Numbered from the stretch's first letter, positions 12,173 through 21,240 are shown. The stretch: DNA of 24,174 bases from Pelargonium cotyledonis (GCA_036897625.1 JAYMTA010000792.1:1-24174), one strand, 5' to 3'. The notes: a model not told the origin generated them from the sequence alone. Numbers and translations are program-made.

Positions 12173-15100
12173 CAAAATTACCTGGGATTGTAATAATCCT
12201 TTCCAGGCCATACTTGAGGCGGGCAATCACCAACTTTATGTTCAAACGTGTCATAACGACCAAAGCATAAATCCATTCCTCCAATAAAGCAAATCTGGTT
12301 ATCAACAATTACAAGTTTTTCATGGTGGGACCTATATGTAACCAGAAATCAATATCAGAAGTTGAAAAATTCACGATAATGACGAAACCTAACTATTAAC
12401 TTCAACAACTACGAGCACCCTTGGAGGTTTTCCCAGGTGATGCATACCATAGGTAAACACCACTAGAGAAGTGGTCCGGGTATCGCAGTACCCTCACATT
12501 CTCATGAATCTTAAGAAGCTTTTTCTTGCTGTACATACTATTGATTTTTAAGGCCAGAGCAACCTCTTTGTAAAGAAGAATATAAATCTGCAGTCATATG
12601 AAACATAAATGTTAATGCACATTCAAATGAATCCATAACAAATTCAAATAATATAAAGTACAAAATTGATACTGTCAATAATATTCAGTCACAATGAATG
12701 CATGGAAAGCGGTTTTCATGATCAAATTTTGATCCTCCAGAACAAGCTTAGCCTTGTCATTAGTCAAGTGATAATTCAGTTATATGTCACTCCCTCTCTT
12801 TGACAGTGGCATTCCAAGACTAGGTAATGAACTGATCAGACAATTTCCATTTACCCTTGGTCAGTGTTACTCGGGTTGTTGCTGAAATATTTCCAGATCC
12901 CTAGGTTTTTAGCTAGGATGATTGACCTAAGTGACTGTTTAGTCCAACTTCTCTAGTTGCTCAGATTGCTATGAACAGAATGAACCAAAAAAGGTGCACT
13001 TTGGAGGCTTTTGGGTTAGACTTCATAGATGAAGAGATTACAATTACAGTTTCCAAACTTTACATTCTATGAACTATCAAGGTGAACCAGATCTGGTTTC
13101 TAGGTTCACAGACGATTCCAGGCCTCCCACCCAGATTTTTTTTTATCGGCTAAATAATTTGAGAATAGAAAAGGCCCCACCTAGATTTGAACTCAGTGGG
13201 TACAGAAGTTCAATTTGGTTTTAAGATTCCAAAATTGTGGGAGGAAAAATCTTTTGTACAATAAATATTTTGAATATGAAAATGAGTGTCCCACAGTGGG
13301 AACAAGAAACATGAACAGACTAGAATGATATAGGATAGCTAAAGTTCGGATCTTCCTTAAATAGAGAGCCGTGTGAGTTATTGTAATCATTACTTCAGTT
13401 AGAGAAAACCTGTAAATTATGGGTGCATTCTAAATCTCAGGTTTTTACTCCCCTGTGTATTAACCTTCCCCATACTAAAATTGAAGTGGACATTATAGTC
13501 TTTGTTTTGGGTCATGAATGATAATGTACCCAAGCTGTATGAAGCATCCAATCAATAATCCATGTGCATACAAGTAAAGCCAACTCTCAATTTCTGAGAT
13601 GAGAATCCATTGCCAGTGAGCCACCCCTAGGGTTTAATCTACAGCTGTTTCTCCAAAATTTCTGTTTAATGACTAAAACCCAAAAACCTCTCCCAAATTT
13701 ATGTTTAATGACTATAACCCCAAAATCTCTACTTTTATAATACGGATATTCACAGAGGATGAGATTCAATTTATGTCCAAACCTTCAGCCCTTCTCTTTC
13801 TAAAACAGTATAGATAATGCACTAGGCCATGCTTGGTGGACCAATAAAGCATTGTATAGAACAAATTAATCATATTCTATGTCTGCTGTCACCATTGAAG
13901 AAATTTAACACAACTTTTGTTTAGTGCTACTGTTTGACAGCATAACTTCAACCCAAACTTTGTTATATCCCACTATGTCAATACTTTTAGAAACAGTTTC
14001 GGTGGTTCGTTATGGTAATACAGTACATGTGTTATCCATCAAACATATCACATTCCTATTTGTCCTATCTTACCCTATTCTATCCTCTAATTTATATCGG
14101 TATGCCAAAGATAGCCAAGGTAAAAGAAAAGAAAAAACATACATGAGAGTGAGAATGGACACAACCCAATATATCTAGAATATATTCACTATAAGGCATA
14201 CTACAATAATCCTCAAAATTAGAAAAATGATGCACAACCTCTTTTTGACTCTTTGAAATGCAAGAGCAGTGTTCCATACATTAATAGTGTAATATCCGAA
14301 GAGACAATACCTGAACCCCTTGCTTGGCTTTAGCTTCCAACAAAGCATCAAGCCGAGAGGAAGCATGGGTACTAAAAGGACGCCGCATATATAGTTCTGG
14401 GCAAATCCACCAGCCACAAAGAAATATCTGCATGGAACTCTCAATCATCCAACATATACTGCTAAATGAAAACTCAATTAATAAACATGGACTAGAGAAT
14501 TCAATGTGCTAGAGCAGAGAGGAACAAACCTCTGATTTGGCATCCTCAATTGACAAAGCAATAGCATCAAAAGCTGCCCTACCATCTACAAACCATTGAG
14601 CCTGACTGCCATCTTCTGCCAAACCCCTTGGAGGAGCAAAAGAGCCAAAACGATGAGGGTGACACCAGCCCTCCGGAGGCCTAAGTCCAGCATCATTAAT
14701 TGCAGCAACCCAATCTTTAACTTTGGCACTATTCTTGGTTCTTAACCTTATACTCCGGGTTCCACAAGTCACCTTTAAATACCCATTGAAAGTCAATTTT
14801 CTCTATATTAGATCAGATCTTACATCACATATATAAAGGTAAAGTAATATTGACCATCACTACTTTGCAGAACTGGCTCTTAAGTTAAAGTCCAAAGTGG
14901 TGTTGGATAGATCTTAAGTTCTACTATTACCCAAAAAAACAAGAAAGGAGAAAAAATGGAGAAGAAAAGCATTTAGGAGAATATGAAGGATCATAGAGAA
15001 ACGTCTGGCTTGAGCAATTGGTTTCCAAGAAGATATATTATTCATTTATTTTTAAGTCTTTACAGATCCTAATATGCATTATTCTTCAACTTATATGGTC

Positions 15101-18100
15101 AGACAGGTCAGTTATACTTTAGTATAAGGGAAGTATGGTCCAGCACACATTCACATCCAACAACATTGAGGACTGATATCCAGACATCCATGAACCAGAA
15201 ATATATTACTCCACCAGTTCAAATTAACAGTCCACTATGCTTGAAGTACAGGTTCCACTCCTTAACAAAAGGTTAGAGATGGTTTCACAATAGTGTCCTT
15301 TAGATTTGTTAGTATAAAAATAATTCATGTGGAAAGTCAAGCACCAACAAATATCCTTAACATTTGCAAACACCAAAGATAACAGTTATTCTGAAAGAGA
15401 GGGAGTATCATCTTTTAAGCCCCTATATACAACAGCATACAAACAATTTAACAGGTACCTGATATGAATCAATAATATAAACAAAAATAGGCAGGCCTGA
15501 TGCTACAAGAAATTGACGTCCAAATGATGTCTTCTCTATAAAAAGTAAAATGTAAAGAGATGGAACTGTACAAACTAAAATTTAACTGTTCACATGCCAC
15601 CTACCTTAAAAGCGTGGCGTAAAGGATTTCGTTCCTTAATTTCTTTTGCTAATGATACTCGGCCCTCACCATTCCCATCAGATGCCGGTAGCACATCAAA
15701 AACAATTATATCCAATGGTTTTGTATCAAAAGGATCTCCAAGCAAAGCCAAAAACCCAGGTTTCAATACAGCCCACACCTGCACACAATCAAGTACAGGG
15801 AAACAAGACTGACAAAGATAAATCAAGTAAATCCATATTAAGCATACTCATAAAAAGATAACATATTATGCTAACACTAATTTTGTGCATTGTTGTGCAG
15901 ACGTAAAGAGAAAAACACATAAAAACAAGCAGAATGAATGAAAAATTATCCGATAACTCATAGAACTATCAAAATACTCTTGAGCATGGAACTCTCTTAC
16001 TTTCCAAAACCTAATTGTTGTAAACCTATAAACTACACAAATCAACCAAACATCCATAAAGTAATCAGCTACCATGTGATCCCTGAGCTGACAAGCATTA
16101 GATTTGCAGATCTCTAGAACCACTATCTTCATCAAGGACTGCTAGAAATCGTATATGCATATAATCTAATTTCTAATATCAATTATTAATAGATGCCTAA
16201 ATATTCCAAGTATATGCTGCTATCGACATATATGATAGAATTAAGAACAATGAGCGAGCAGCAGACAACCAAAACCTTCATGTTGCACTAGAAATGCCGA
16301 TATGCAACATGTCACAAATACAAAGGTATATTTACCAAAATTGAGTTCAATAAAATAGCATAAACATAACATTTATAGAATGCACTACCCTATGCTGATT
16401 ATCATGACAACAATCAAAATGGATTGCAGCCAGTGTACAAAATGTATTTGCGACATCCCAAATACAATGGTAATTCGCCAAATTGACTGCAGAATGTGAA
16501 CATAAATCAAACCTTTATGGAATGCATTACCTTCTGCCAATTGTCATTACAACAATCAAACCAAGAACACGCACAACATCTTCTGGAATCATCATTTGTT
16601 GGAATTTTCGGGAGATGTTTTACCATAATGAAGTCCTCTTTCAGCTTAGGACCATACTCTGGTGAAAACGACAGCTTTGAAACCTCCAAAAACTTGCAAA
16701 CCTACAACGCAGAATATCTCTTTTTTAAGATAGGTAGTCAGATGCGCACAGAAATTTAAAGCACTGAACACATAAAACTCAATGTATTAACCTATTATAA
16801 CAGTATGAGACTTGAGTGGGTTGTGATGGTTTTCAACCAAGAACTGTTAAGACCTTCCTTCTTGGGCCTAAAATCCAAAACTGATTCAATTTCAATAATT
16901 CTTGACTAAAAGATTTAGATTGGCTGTGGAAAAAGTTAATCAGAGCCTACTTTTCATAGAATAAAAAACAATACCACATATGGGTACATGTAAAAGTGTC
17001 AGATTCTTGTTCACTATAGCAGTTCCTCATATTTTGGGTTCCTGAGCCAGACCTCTATCAGTTAGTTTCATATGGAACCAACATTGCTACTCTAGGGTAA
17101 ACTAAAGGATCCCTAAAGATCGTTTGAAGTTCAAGCACATGCTCATCTGTTCACCATTGCATAATACATTACAAGCTAAAACCACAAGCCATCAGACGAT
17201 TGGGAAACTTCTTTAATAGAATGTAGTATTAATGATTAGGTTGAGCACCTAATTAAAACTCTTTACTCTTTTCAAGTAATAAACACTTTTCTAATTAGCT
17301 CATCAATACATACCGCAACAACCAAGCCAGTTTCCAAACAAGGCTATTTCATCAATACATAATAAAATAAAACAAAATGTCAAATGGCCCTTTTAAGTAA
17401 CATAAGATGATAATCTAGAGTAGCGCATTAATTTACAAAATAAAACATCAGGTAAGTTAGAATGAGGTGATAACTTAACAAATAATATTAATATGCGACA
17501 GAAAAAGATGGCGTAATATTCCAACAACATATTGTCCTGTAAAATGATGACAAAGACTCAAGAGAAACAAATAAAGGAAGAGTATAAATAGAACATTTTT
17601 AGTTCTTTACCAAATACCGGTAGCAAATGAAGAAAAAGTTGTATCATAATCAGCAATACCATTTTGTCACAACCCTAAAACAATCACCTCTTCTTAATAA
17701 CCGAACGAGTGAATCTGCTGGATTCTAGATCCCACCCAAGTAGCTCATCTCAATCAAAATTACATGCCCATATTCATTTAAGATTTTAGATAGTATGCCT
17801 CAGCAACTTAAATGATAACATAGCTCAGTGATTAAGATATCACTACCAGTGTAGCAAAGTTCCCAACTCAATAATATATCAAAAACTGCAATCACATATA
17901 TCTCAGGATCATCCACCACCAGCAACTATGTAGCCCCACTCCCCCTACAGATTTCAATTTACTATATGCATCCATGCTGATGTAACATAAGAGTCGTGCA
18001 ATGAACAACCCTTCATTTGCAATGTAAAGGAAATCTGATCGCTCCATGTCCTATTTGCAATTGAACAATCAATACCATCCATTAATGTTAATTTTGCACA

Positions 18101-19089
18101 TTGTCTCTGCCAAAACAACTATATTTTATGCAATGTTTTTTTTTTTTTTTATCTTTTCCTTTCACTTATATTAGAGTATAAAACTATTATTGGGGCTTCA
18201 ACTATAAGTTTATACTTTTAGTTGAGTTGGTCATTTACATGGTATCAGAGCATCGGTGACTAAAGGTCCCGAGCTCGATTCTTGGCACCACCCAAATTAA
18301 ATTCTAGCACAAGAAAAGAAGAGGACCGGTGCATGGGCCACTTGCAAAGCGGAAATGGGCTTGCATGTGAGGAGGCGTGTCAGAGTATAAAACTATCATT
18401 GGGCATTCAACTATTAGCTTAACCTTTTAGTTGAGTTAGTTCCTTACAACTTACATAATTCCAATTGCTTACACTTATAGCTTTTTGGACCAAATATCAC
18501 CATGTATGTCAAAAAGCTAAATGACTTTGTAGCAAATTGCAATTGTGATATCCTCTTACAATATATTTATCACCTAAATAATTTACTTATAAAGAAATTG
18601 GGCATATCTCAACAGATAACTGATAATGTGGTCTACATGACCTAAATATGTAGGCATCACCTGCACTACAAATGCGGTAGAGCATTTTGTTAATTATGCT
18701 CACAAGTCACATCACATAAGAATTCTACTAAGTGAAATATCCAATTCAAGCTTCATGAGTAGTCATATTGAAATGGGCAAGCTTTTGGAAAAAGAAATGA
18801 TTAAAACTAAGTTTTAGCAAATAGAGCATGCTCCATCCACAACATAATTTAGCCTAAGAGAGCGATGGGCACCACACCACTGGCCTGGAATGTTGAATAT
18901 CTATAGATGTAAAAGCAACCAGATTTTACCTCAAAAAATTTAAGGCCCGTCTTAGAACTAAAGTAAAACAGAAGAGATAATGCTTAGCAGTCCTAAGGTA
19001 CAACATCAAGATAAAGATAGCTCCTTAAATACACAAACAGGATGACAACATGGTAAAATTAACTCTTTTACCCGAAGAAGTGTGTGTGA

Positions 19090-19120
<31 letters not shown>

Positions 19121-20677
19121 TGTGTGTGTGTGAGAGAGAGTAAACATAAAAGAATATAACCAGCTAGGAAAATATATTTAAAAACAAAAGAAAACCCTAG
19201 CCAGAAAAACAAAAGAAAACCCTAGCCAGAAAAACAAAAGTATAACAGTTACCGTAATGAATATTAGTTTAGAATAAAAGAACAATCAATTTCTATAAAA
19301 GCCGAGAAACGAGCAACTAGCGCACCTCTCTGGAGTTAACAATATCCATGTTCCCCAGGAAGTGGTTTAGATATCCTTGCATTGCAAACCTTGCTCTATC
19401 TGAAACTGAATGCTGCCTCCCAAGGGCTGGCCGGATGATGGGCAAGGCAGCACTTGAAGGAACATCTCTGAAAAAGTGGAAATAAAAATCCATCAAAATT
19501 GACACAGTAAATAACGTTTTTCATGTTGGACATCCATATTATTAAAAGAATAAAAAATGGCTCTTGCCTATTTCTAGTACTCTCGTCATTATGAAAGCTT
19601 TGCAAAGGAACAGTCTCGTCATCACCTTCATCATCATCCTGCACAACTGCAGTGTGTTCTCCTATTCCTAGGTTCTGAAGCCATTCTTTAACCTTTTATA
19701 CAAAGTTCCAATAAAAAGTCCATCAAAAACCAGCATTTACCCAGACAAAAATATTTGAGAACAAAACATGGAAGAACATAAACTTCCAACTGTTATGACC
19801 TTACAGGGTCAGACATGAAAAAACAAACACACGAGATAATTTGATGTCATTGTAGACAAACCTGCTCCTGCTTCTCATGGATTTCTTCAATAAATGCACG
19901 TTTCTTCAGCATAAAGTGCAAATAGAATACATGGGAAGCTTTCTTCATTAACCGCCATTTGAACTAGTGAACAGAAGAAGCAAATAATGACAACAAACAT
20001 TAGAAAACAAACAGATAACCAGCAAGCAGTAAAAGCATCCACCAGACGGAATTGAATACGAAGCAAGTAGAAATGCAATAAACAAGGCTAATCAAGGCTA
20101 GACCAGAAATGAAATGATGACTTTCACAATGCCTAGAGTCCATATCAACACAACAGTCATACATTAACAATCAATGCCTAGAAGAGCAAGAACGAACACA
20201 TAGTTGTGAGTAGAAACATCACACAAGTATAATTCATCAACAGTTGGCGAATCGCAATTCAGTTTGGTGCAAGTAATCGTACACAGGGAACTGAAAACAG
20301 GAAAAATGCCAATTTAGGCCATTTTCAACAAACAAATATGAAATCAATCCTAAATATAGAGAATTGAAATAATCGAAGAGAGGATATAAATATAAATATA
20401 AAAAGATATATGTGGTGGCGCTTGCCTGTTTGTAACGAAACTCGATGACGTAGGAGAGGAGCATGGGGCTGATGTCGCCGGCGTCGGGGCGGGAGACGGA
20501 GACGATGGTGGCCTTGGGGAGCTCGTCGAAAATACGAGTGGCCTCAGTGAGCCTGGGGGAGGAGGGGAAGGTGAAGAGGGAGGACATCATGGTGGAGGGC
20601 GTGACCGGCGGCGGAGGCTCCGATTGCATCTTGGTGTAGCGGGGGCCACCGCGGATCATAAGCTGCTCCGACGCCAT
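4503..20677 (-). CDS. PLDP1: Phospholipase D zeta, 20 exons (PX-PH-PLD type)
   Basis: Hydrolyses phosphatidylcholine to phosphatidic acid and choline. Plant PX-PH PLDs act in membrane trafficking, root growth and phosphate or auxin responses. Exons: 20677-20426, 19963-19862, 19692-19568, 19467-19326, 16701-16531, 15778-15605, 14772-14530, 14427-14311, 12587-12448, 12331-12182, 11416-11260, 11176-10670, 9662-9552, 8516-8370, 8291-8094, 7933-7832, 5290-5159, 5067-5002, 4890-4829, 4752-4503. All junctions keep frame, giving 1115 aa (Arabidopsis PLD-zeta1 is about 1096). The start MASEQLM and the end YYASPQVFH match the family. HKD motifs: H492-x-K494-x4-D499 and H916-x-K918-x4-D923. There is no C2 domain, as expected for zeta. 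The start is ATG at 20677; the open frame extends further up only through a TTG. Zeta1 rather than zeta2 is inferred from the N terminus and the neighbouring gene. Confidence 0.95.
4767..4786. repeat. (ATCAT)n microsatellite in PLD-zeta intron 19
   Basis: About four tandem ATCAT pentanucleotides a few bases inside the 76-bp last intron, close to the acceptor of exon 20. Confidence 0.7.
5632..6360 (+). mobile_element. Decayed, internally deleted Ty1/copia remnant (intron 16)
   Basis: A copia primer-binding-like site TGGTATCAG at 5632-5640 follows a stretch ending in CA (possible 5' LTR at about 5534-5631). Untranslated leader-like sequence continues to about 5800. From about 5835 the 3' end of a copia polyprotein is recognisable across broken frames: a degraded '[12 protein letters not shown]'-like region, [20 protein letters not shown] (RNase H, near 6043), [13 protein letters not shown] and [10 protein letters not shown] (near 6298). 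Gag, protease, integrase and most of the RT are missing between leader and RNase H. Stops and frameshifts show that it is dead. It lies opposite to PLD transcription. Confidence 0.75.
6520..6885 (+). pseudogene. LINE-type RNase H (RVT_3-like) remnant
   Basis: Forward frames read [14 protein letters not shown], then after a frame change [15 protein letters not shown], then [19 protein letters not shown] and [20 protein letters not shown]. The Asp of NSDGA, the Glu of AEFQ and the Asp of VDSLVV correspond to the catalytic acidic residues of the plant RNase H domain at the end of many LINE ORF2 proteins. At least two breaks interrupt the reading frame. No reverse transcriptase is nearby, so this is a 5'-truncated copy, as is usual for LINEs. 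Confidence 0.65.
6911..7430. mobile_element. GT/CA-rich hAT-like element nested in the LINE relic
   Basis: A block dominated by GTGTCGTGTTCGTG and CACGACACGG words. The right end ACGAATTGCTAGCCCT is a typical terminus of non-autonomous hAT repeats. AGGTCATA at 6903-6910 and AGGTCCCA at 7431-7438 agree at six of eight positions and may be an eroded 8-bp target duplication. The left terminus does not show the matching inverted repeat, so it may be diverged or deleted. No transposase. Confidence 0.5.
7439..7831. other. Rest of PLD-zeta intron 16
   Basis: Non-coding. The part to about 7555, ending CCCCACCAAAAAGC, may be the 3' tail of the LINE relic continuing after the hAT insertion. The remainder, up to the donor of exon 16, shows nothing recognisable. 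Confidence 0.4.
7832..9662 (-). CDS. PLDP1: PLD-zeta exons 13-16: second catalytic HKD half
   Basis: Residues 761-946, exons of 111, 147, 198 and 102 nt, all phase 0. [19 protein letters not shown] and HFIYIE / [12 protein letters not shown] lead into [12 protein letters not shown]. Exon 15 ([20 protein letters not shown]) is followed by exon 16 with HKD motif 2, [10 protein letters not shown] (H916, K918, D923), and GSANINDRS. Confidence 0.95.
8690..8946. mobile_element. Stowaway-type MITE in PLD-zeta intron 13
   Basis: A 257-bp element bounded by TA on both sides (8688-8689 and 8947-8948). The left end begins CTCCCTCCGTCCCAAAATGA; the reverse complement of the right end begins CTCTCTCAGTTCCAAAATGA. 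About 22 of the first 25 bases match. The CTCCCTCCGTCCC end and TA target are the hallmark of plant Stowaway (Tc1/mariner) MITEs. A second copy of GTCCCAAAATGAGTGTCC lies just inside the left end. Confidence 0.85.
9286..9312. repeat. (CCTA)n / (CTTC) simple repeat
   Basis: A short run of TTCC and CCTA tetranucleotides in PLD-zeta intron 13. No other feature is recognisable in the 8947-9551 part of this intron. Confidence 0.6.
9663..10669. other. PLD-zeta intron 12, no recognisable element
   Basis: A 1007-bp AT-rich GT-AG intron between exons 12 and 13. It contains T and A homopolymer runs (near 9909 and 10120), and the open frames in it show no family resemblance. Confidence 0.6.
10670..11176 (-). 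CDS. PLDP1: PLD-zeta exon 12: linker between catalytic halves
   Basis: The longest exon, 507 nt, residues 592-760. It begins [20 protein letters not shown] and continues with a Ser-rich, probably disordered linker ([37 protein letters not shown]), ending in [20 protein letters not shown] and GPRASCHCQ. Linkers of this kind separate the two HKD modules in PX-PH PLDs. The overlapping plus-strand frame at 10654-11025 is an antisense shadow. Confidence 0.93.
11260..14427 (-). CDS. PLDP1: PLD-zeta exons 8-11: first catalytic HKD half
   Basis: Residues 404-591, exons of 117, 140, 150 and 157 nt. [17 protein letters not shown] begins the first catalytic module. [20 protein letters not shown] carries H492, K494 and D499 of HKD motif 1. 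The Trp just before it is split across exons 9 and 10 (TG/G). The block ends with [17 protein letters not shown] and [10 protein letters not shown], a conserved PLD signature. Confidence 0.95.
11752..11786. mobile_element. Possible degraded Stowaway-like end in intron 10
   Basis: TACTCTCTATCCCAAAATAA resembles a Stowaway terminus ('CTCCCTCCGTCCCAAAATAA'), but I could not find a matching inverted end within the intron, so only one end may survive. Confidence 0.3.
12121..12171. repeat. (AAT)n microsatellite in PLD-zeta intron 10
   Basis: GAT repeats pass into about fourteen AAT units, ending ten bases before the intron 10 donor. It causes the spurious poly-Asn and poly-Leu open frames on the two strands. 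Confidence 0.9.
12588..14310. other. PLD-zeta intron 8, mostly featureless
   Basis: A 1723-bp intron. It holds a short tandem duplication at 13652-13730 and otherwise only AT-rich sequence. None of its open frames resembles a protein family I know. Confidence 0.55.
13652..13730. repeat. Imperfect 39-bp tandem duplication in intron 8
   Basis: Two adjacent copies share TGTTTAATGACTA followed by an AACCC/CAAAA tract and a C/T-rich end. They differ at several positions. Confidence 0.7.
14530..16701 (-). CDS. PLDP1: PLD-zeta exons 5-7: PH domain
   Basis: Residues 208-403, exons of 171, 174 and 243 nt, all phase 0. The pleckstrin-homology region runs from [13 protein letters not shown] through NWQK / [13 protein letters not shown] and [21 protein letters not shown] Cys-rich insert ([12 protein letters not shown]) precedes it, as in other plant zeta PLDs. 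The [16 protein letters not shown] stretch leads into the catalytic half. Confidence 0.93.
15209..15405. mobile_element. Stowaway-like MITE in PLD-zeta intron 6
   Basis: A 197-bp element flanked by TA (15207-15208 and 15406-15407). The left end begins CTCCACCAGTTCAAATTAAC; the reverse complement of the right end begins CTCCCTCTCTTTCAGAATAA. The ends pair with mismatches and one indel. No coding capacity. An older, more diverged copy than the one at 8690-8946. Confidence 0.55.
16293..16560. repeat. Tandem duplication covering the 3' end of PLD exon 5
   Basis: Two copies about 142 bp apart, roughly 16293-16418 and 16434-16560. The best-conserved part, 16369-16418 against 16511-16560, matches at about 41 of 50 positions. 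The second copy holds the last codons of exon 5 and its donor site. The first lies in intron 5 and on the gene strand still reads [10 protein letters not shown] before an AGGGTAGTG donor-like sequence. Confidence 0.75.
18169..18448 (+). mobile_element. TRIM retrotransposon, structurally complete
   Basis: A 280-bp terminal-repeat retrotransposon in miniature. The two direct terminal repeats are both 71 bp (18169-18239 and 18378-18448) and about 82% identical by eye. Right after the 5' repeat is TGGTATCAGAGC (18240-18251), the primer-binding site complementary to the 3' end of initiator Met tRNA. A purine-rich tract GTGAGGAGG precedes the 3' repeat. A 5-bp target duplication ACTTA flanks both sides (18164-18168 and 18449-18453). 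The repeats end in CA; the 3' copy begins TG, while the 5' copy has TA. No coding capacity, so it depends on proteins of another element. Confidence 0.9.
19081..19140. repeat. (GT)n(GA)n compound microsatellite
   Basis: Alternating GTGTGT and GAGAGA runs inside PLD-zeta intron 4. It gives the artificial [14 protein letters not shown] reading frame on the minus strand. Confidence 0.9.
19181..19240. repeat. 25-bp tandem repeat with telo-box-like AAACCCTAG
   Basis: Two identical units at 19191-19215 and 19216-19240, preceded by a partial unit. Each contains AAAACCCTAGCC, which resembles the plant telo-box AAACCCTAA. It lies about 85 bp inside intron 4 from the exon 4 donor. Confidence 0.75.
19326..20677 (-). 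CDS. PLDP1: PLD-zeta exons 1-4: PX domain
   Basis: Residues 1-207. After a variable Pro/Ser-rich N terminus (residues about 20-45), [20 protein letters not shown] (52-71) opens the phosphoinositide-binding PX region. It continues through exon 2 ([20 protein letters not shown]), an acidic loop in exon 3 (DDDEGDDE) and exon 4 ([17 protein letters not shown]). Exon sizes are 252, 102, 125 and 142 nt. Introns 1 and 3 start with GC rather than GT, and the other two are canonical. Confidence 0.93.
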
Positions 20678-20680
20678 GGA

Positions 20681-20720
20681 AAAATCGCAATCTTCTGCTG
20701 AAAATCGCAATCTTCTTGTG
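20681..20720. repeat. 20-bp tandem duplication beside the PLD start codon
   Basis: AAAATCGCAATCTTCTGCTG is followed directly by a copy differing at two of the last four bases. It ends three bases from the ATG. The upstream copy extends the open frame by eleven codons, but only to a TTG, so it does not move the start. Confidence 0.85.
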
Positions 20721-20778
20721 CTGATGATTTGATCGGAAAGTAGAATCGTAAGGGAGAGTGTAGGTTATGGAATCGATA

Positions 20779-20835
20779 TTAATGGAAAATCGGAAGAGAA
20801 AAGAAGAAGGTGATGTTGATTAGTAGCAGAAGCAT
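20779..20835 (-). other. Upstream ORF in the PLD-zeta leader
   Basis: ATG plus 17 further codons (MLLLLINITFFFSLPIFH) and a TAA stop, about 100 nt upstream of the main ATG. It matters only if the mRNA begins upstream of 20835. Confidence 0.35.
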
Positions 20836-21240
20836 ATTGTTTAGGAGATCGTAATTGAAGGGAATGGATCCAAGTGTTAGAGAGAGGCTCAGGCTCAGGC
20901 TCCTACGGAATTGCTTGCTTTCGGAAACTACAATAATTACAAGCAATGACAATCCACAAATAATGTCAAATCACTAGTCCGACTTTTTTTTTTTTAATTA
21001 AATTTATTTTATTGTTGTAGATGGATCAATTTGGTTTGTTTGTTTAGGAGACAAGTTATTAGGCGTTCAAATGGAATTTGTGAATTGAAAAACTATGAAG
21101 ATGGGTTTTATACCATTCTAACCACACCTAATATGTATATAAAATAAGCTTAGTTTGCTCAAGAAAGCTTGGATTAAATTTGACTAAGTATCAAATGGAA
21201 TTCAAGAGTACAAAGCATTTTACTTAACTAGTTTTTATCT

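Larger units (their letters stand above)
16702..19325. other. PLD-zeta intron 4 (largest intron)
   Basis: A 2624-bp GT-AG intron. It contains the TRIM at 18169-18448, a 16-T run near 18136, the GT/GA microsatellite at 19081-19140 and the 25-bp tandem repeat at 19181-19240. The stretch 16702-18160 shows nothing recognisable. Confidence 0.7.
20678..21240 (-). promoter_or_regulatory. PLD-zeta leader and promoter region
   Basis: Immediately upstream of the ATG, a pyrimidine-rich leader on the gene strand runs to about 20880, including a (GAGCCT)3 run near 20888-20905. Beyond that the sequence is AT-rich. A two-copy 20-bp repeat sits next to the start codon, and a short uORF lies at 20779-20835. 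I could not fix a TATA box or transcription start. Confidence 0.4.

Noticed and set aside
11962..12308. Poly-Asn and poly-Leu open frames
   Set aside because: Produced by the AAT microsatellite in PLD-zeta intron 10; the minus-strand frame also overlaps exon 10 in the wrong frame.
12785..12812. Further Stowaway-like end (ACTCCCTCTCTTTGACAG)
   Set aside because: No matching inverted end and no paired TA duplication found nearby.
19006..19212. 68-codon minus-strand frame rich in THTHS/SLSLS
   Set aside because: Translation of the GT/GA microsatellite within intron 4.
19191..19240. Interstitial telomere repeat
   Set aside because: Only two AAACCCTAG words within a 25-bp unit; they are not tandem TTTAGGG units.
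20678..20710. N-terminal extension of PLD-zeta to 20710
   Set aside because: The codon at 20710 is TTG, not ATG. The ATG at 20677 gives the conserved MASEQLM start, and the extension arises from the 20-bp duplication.
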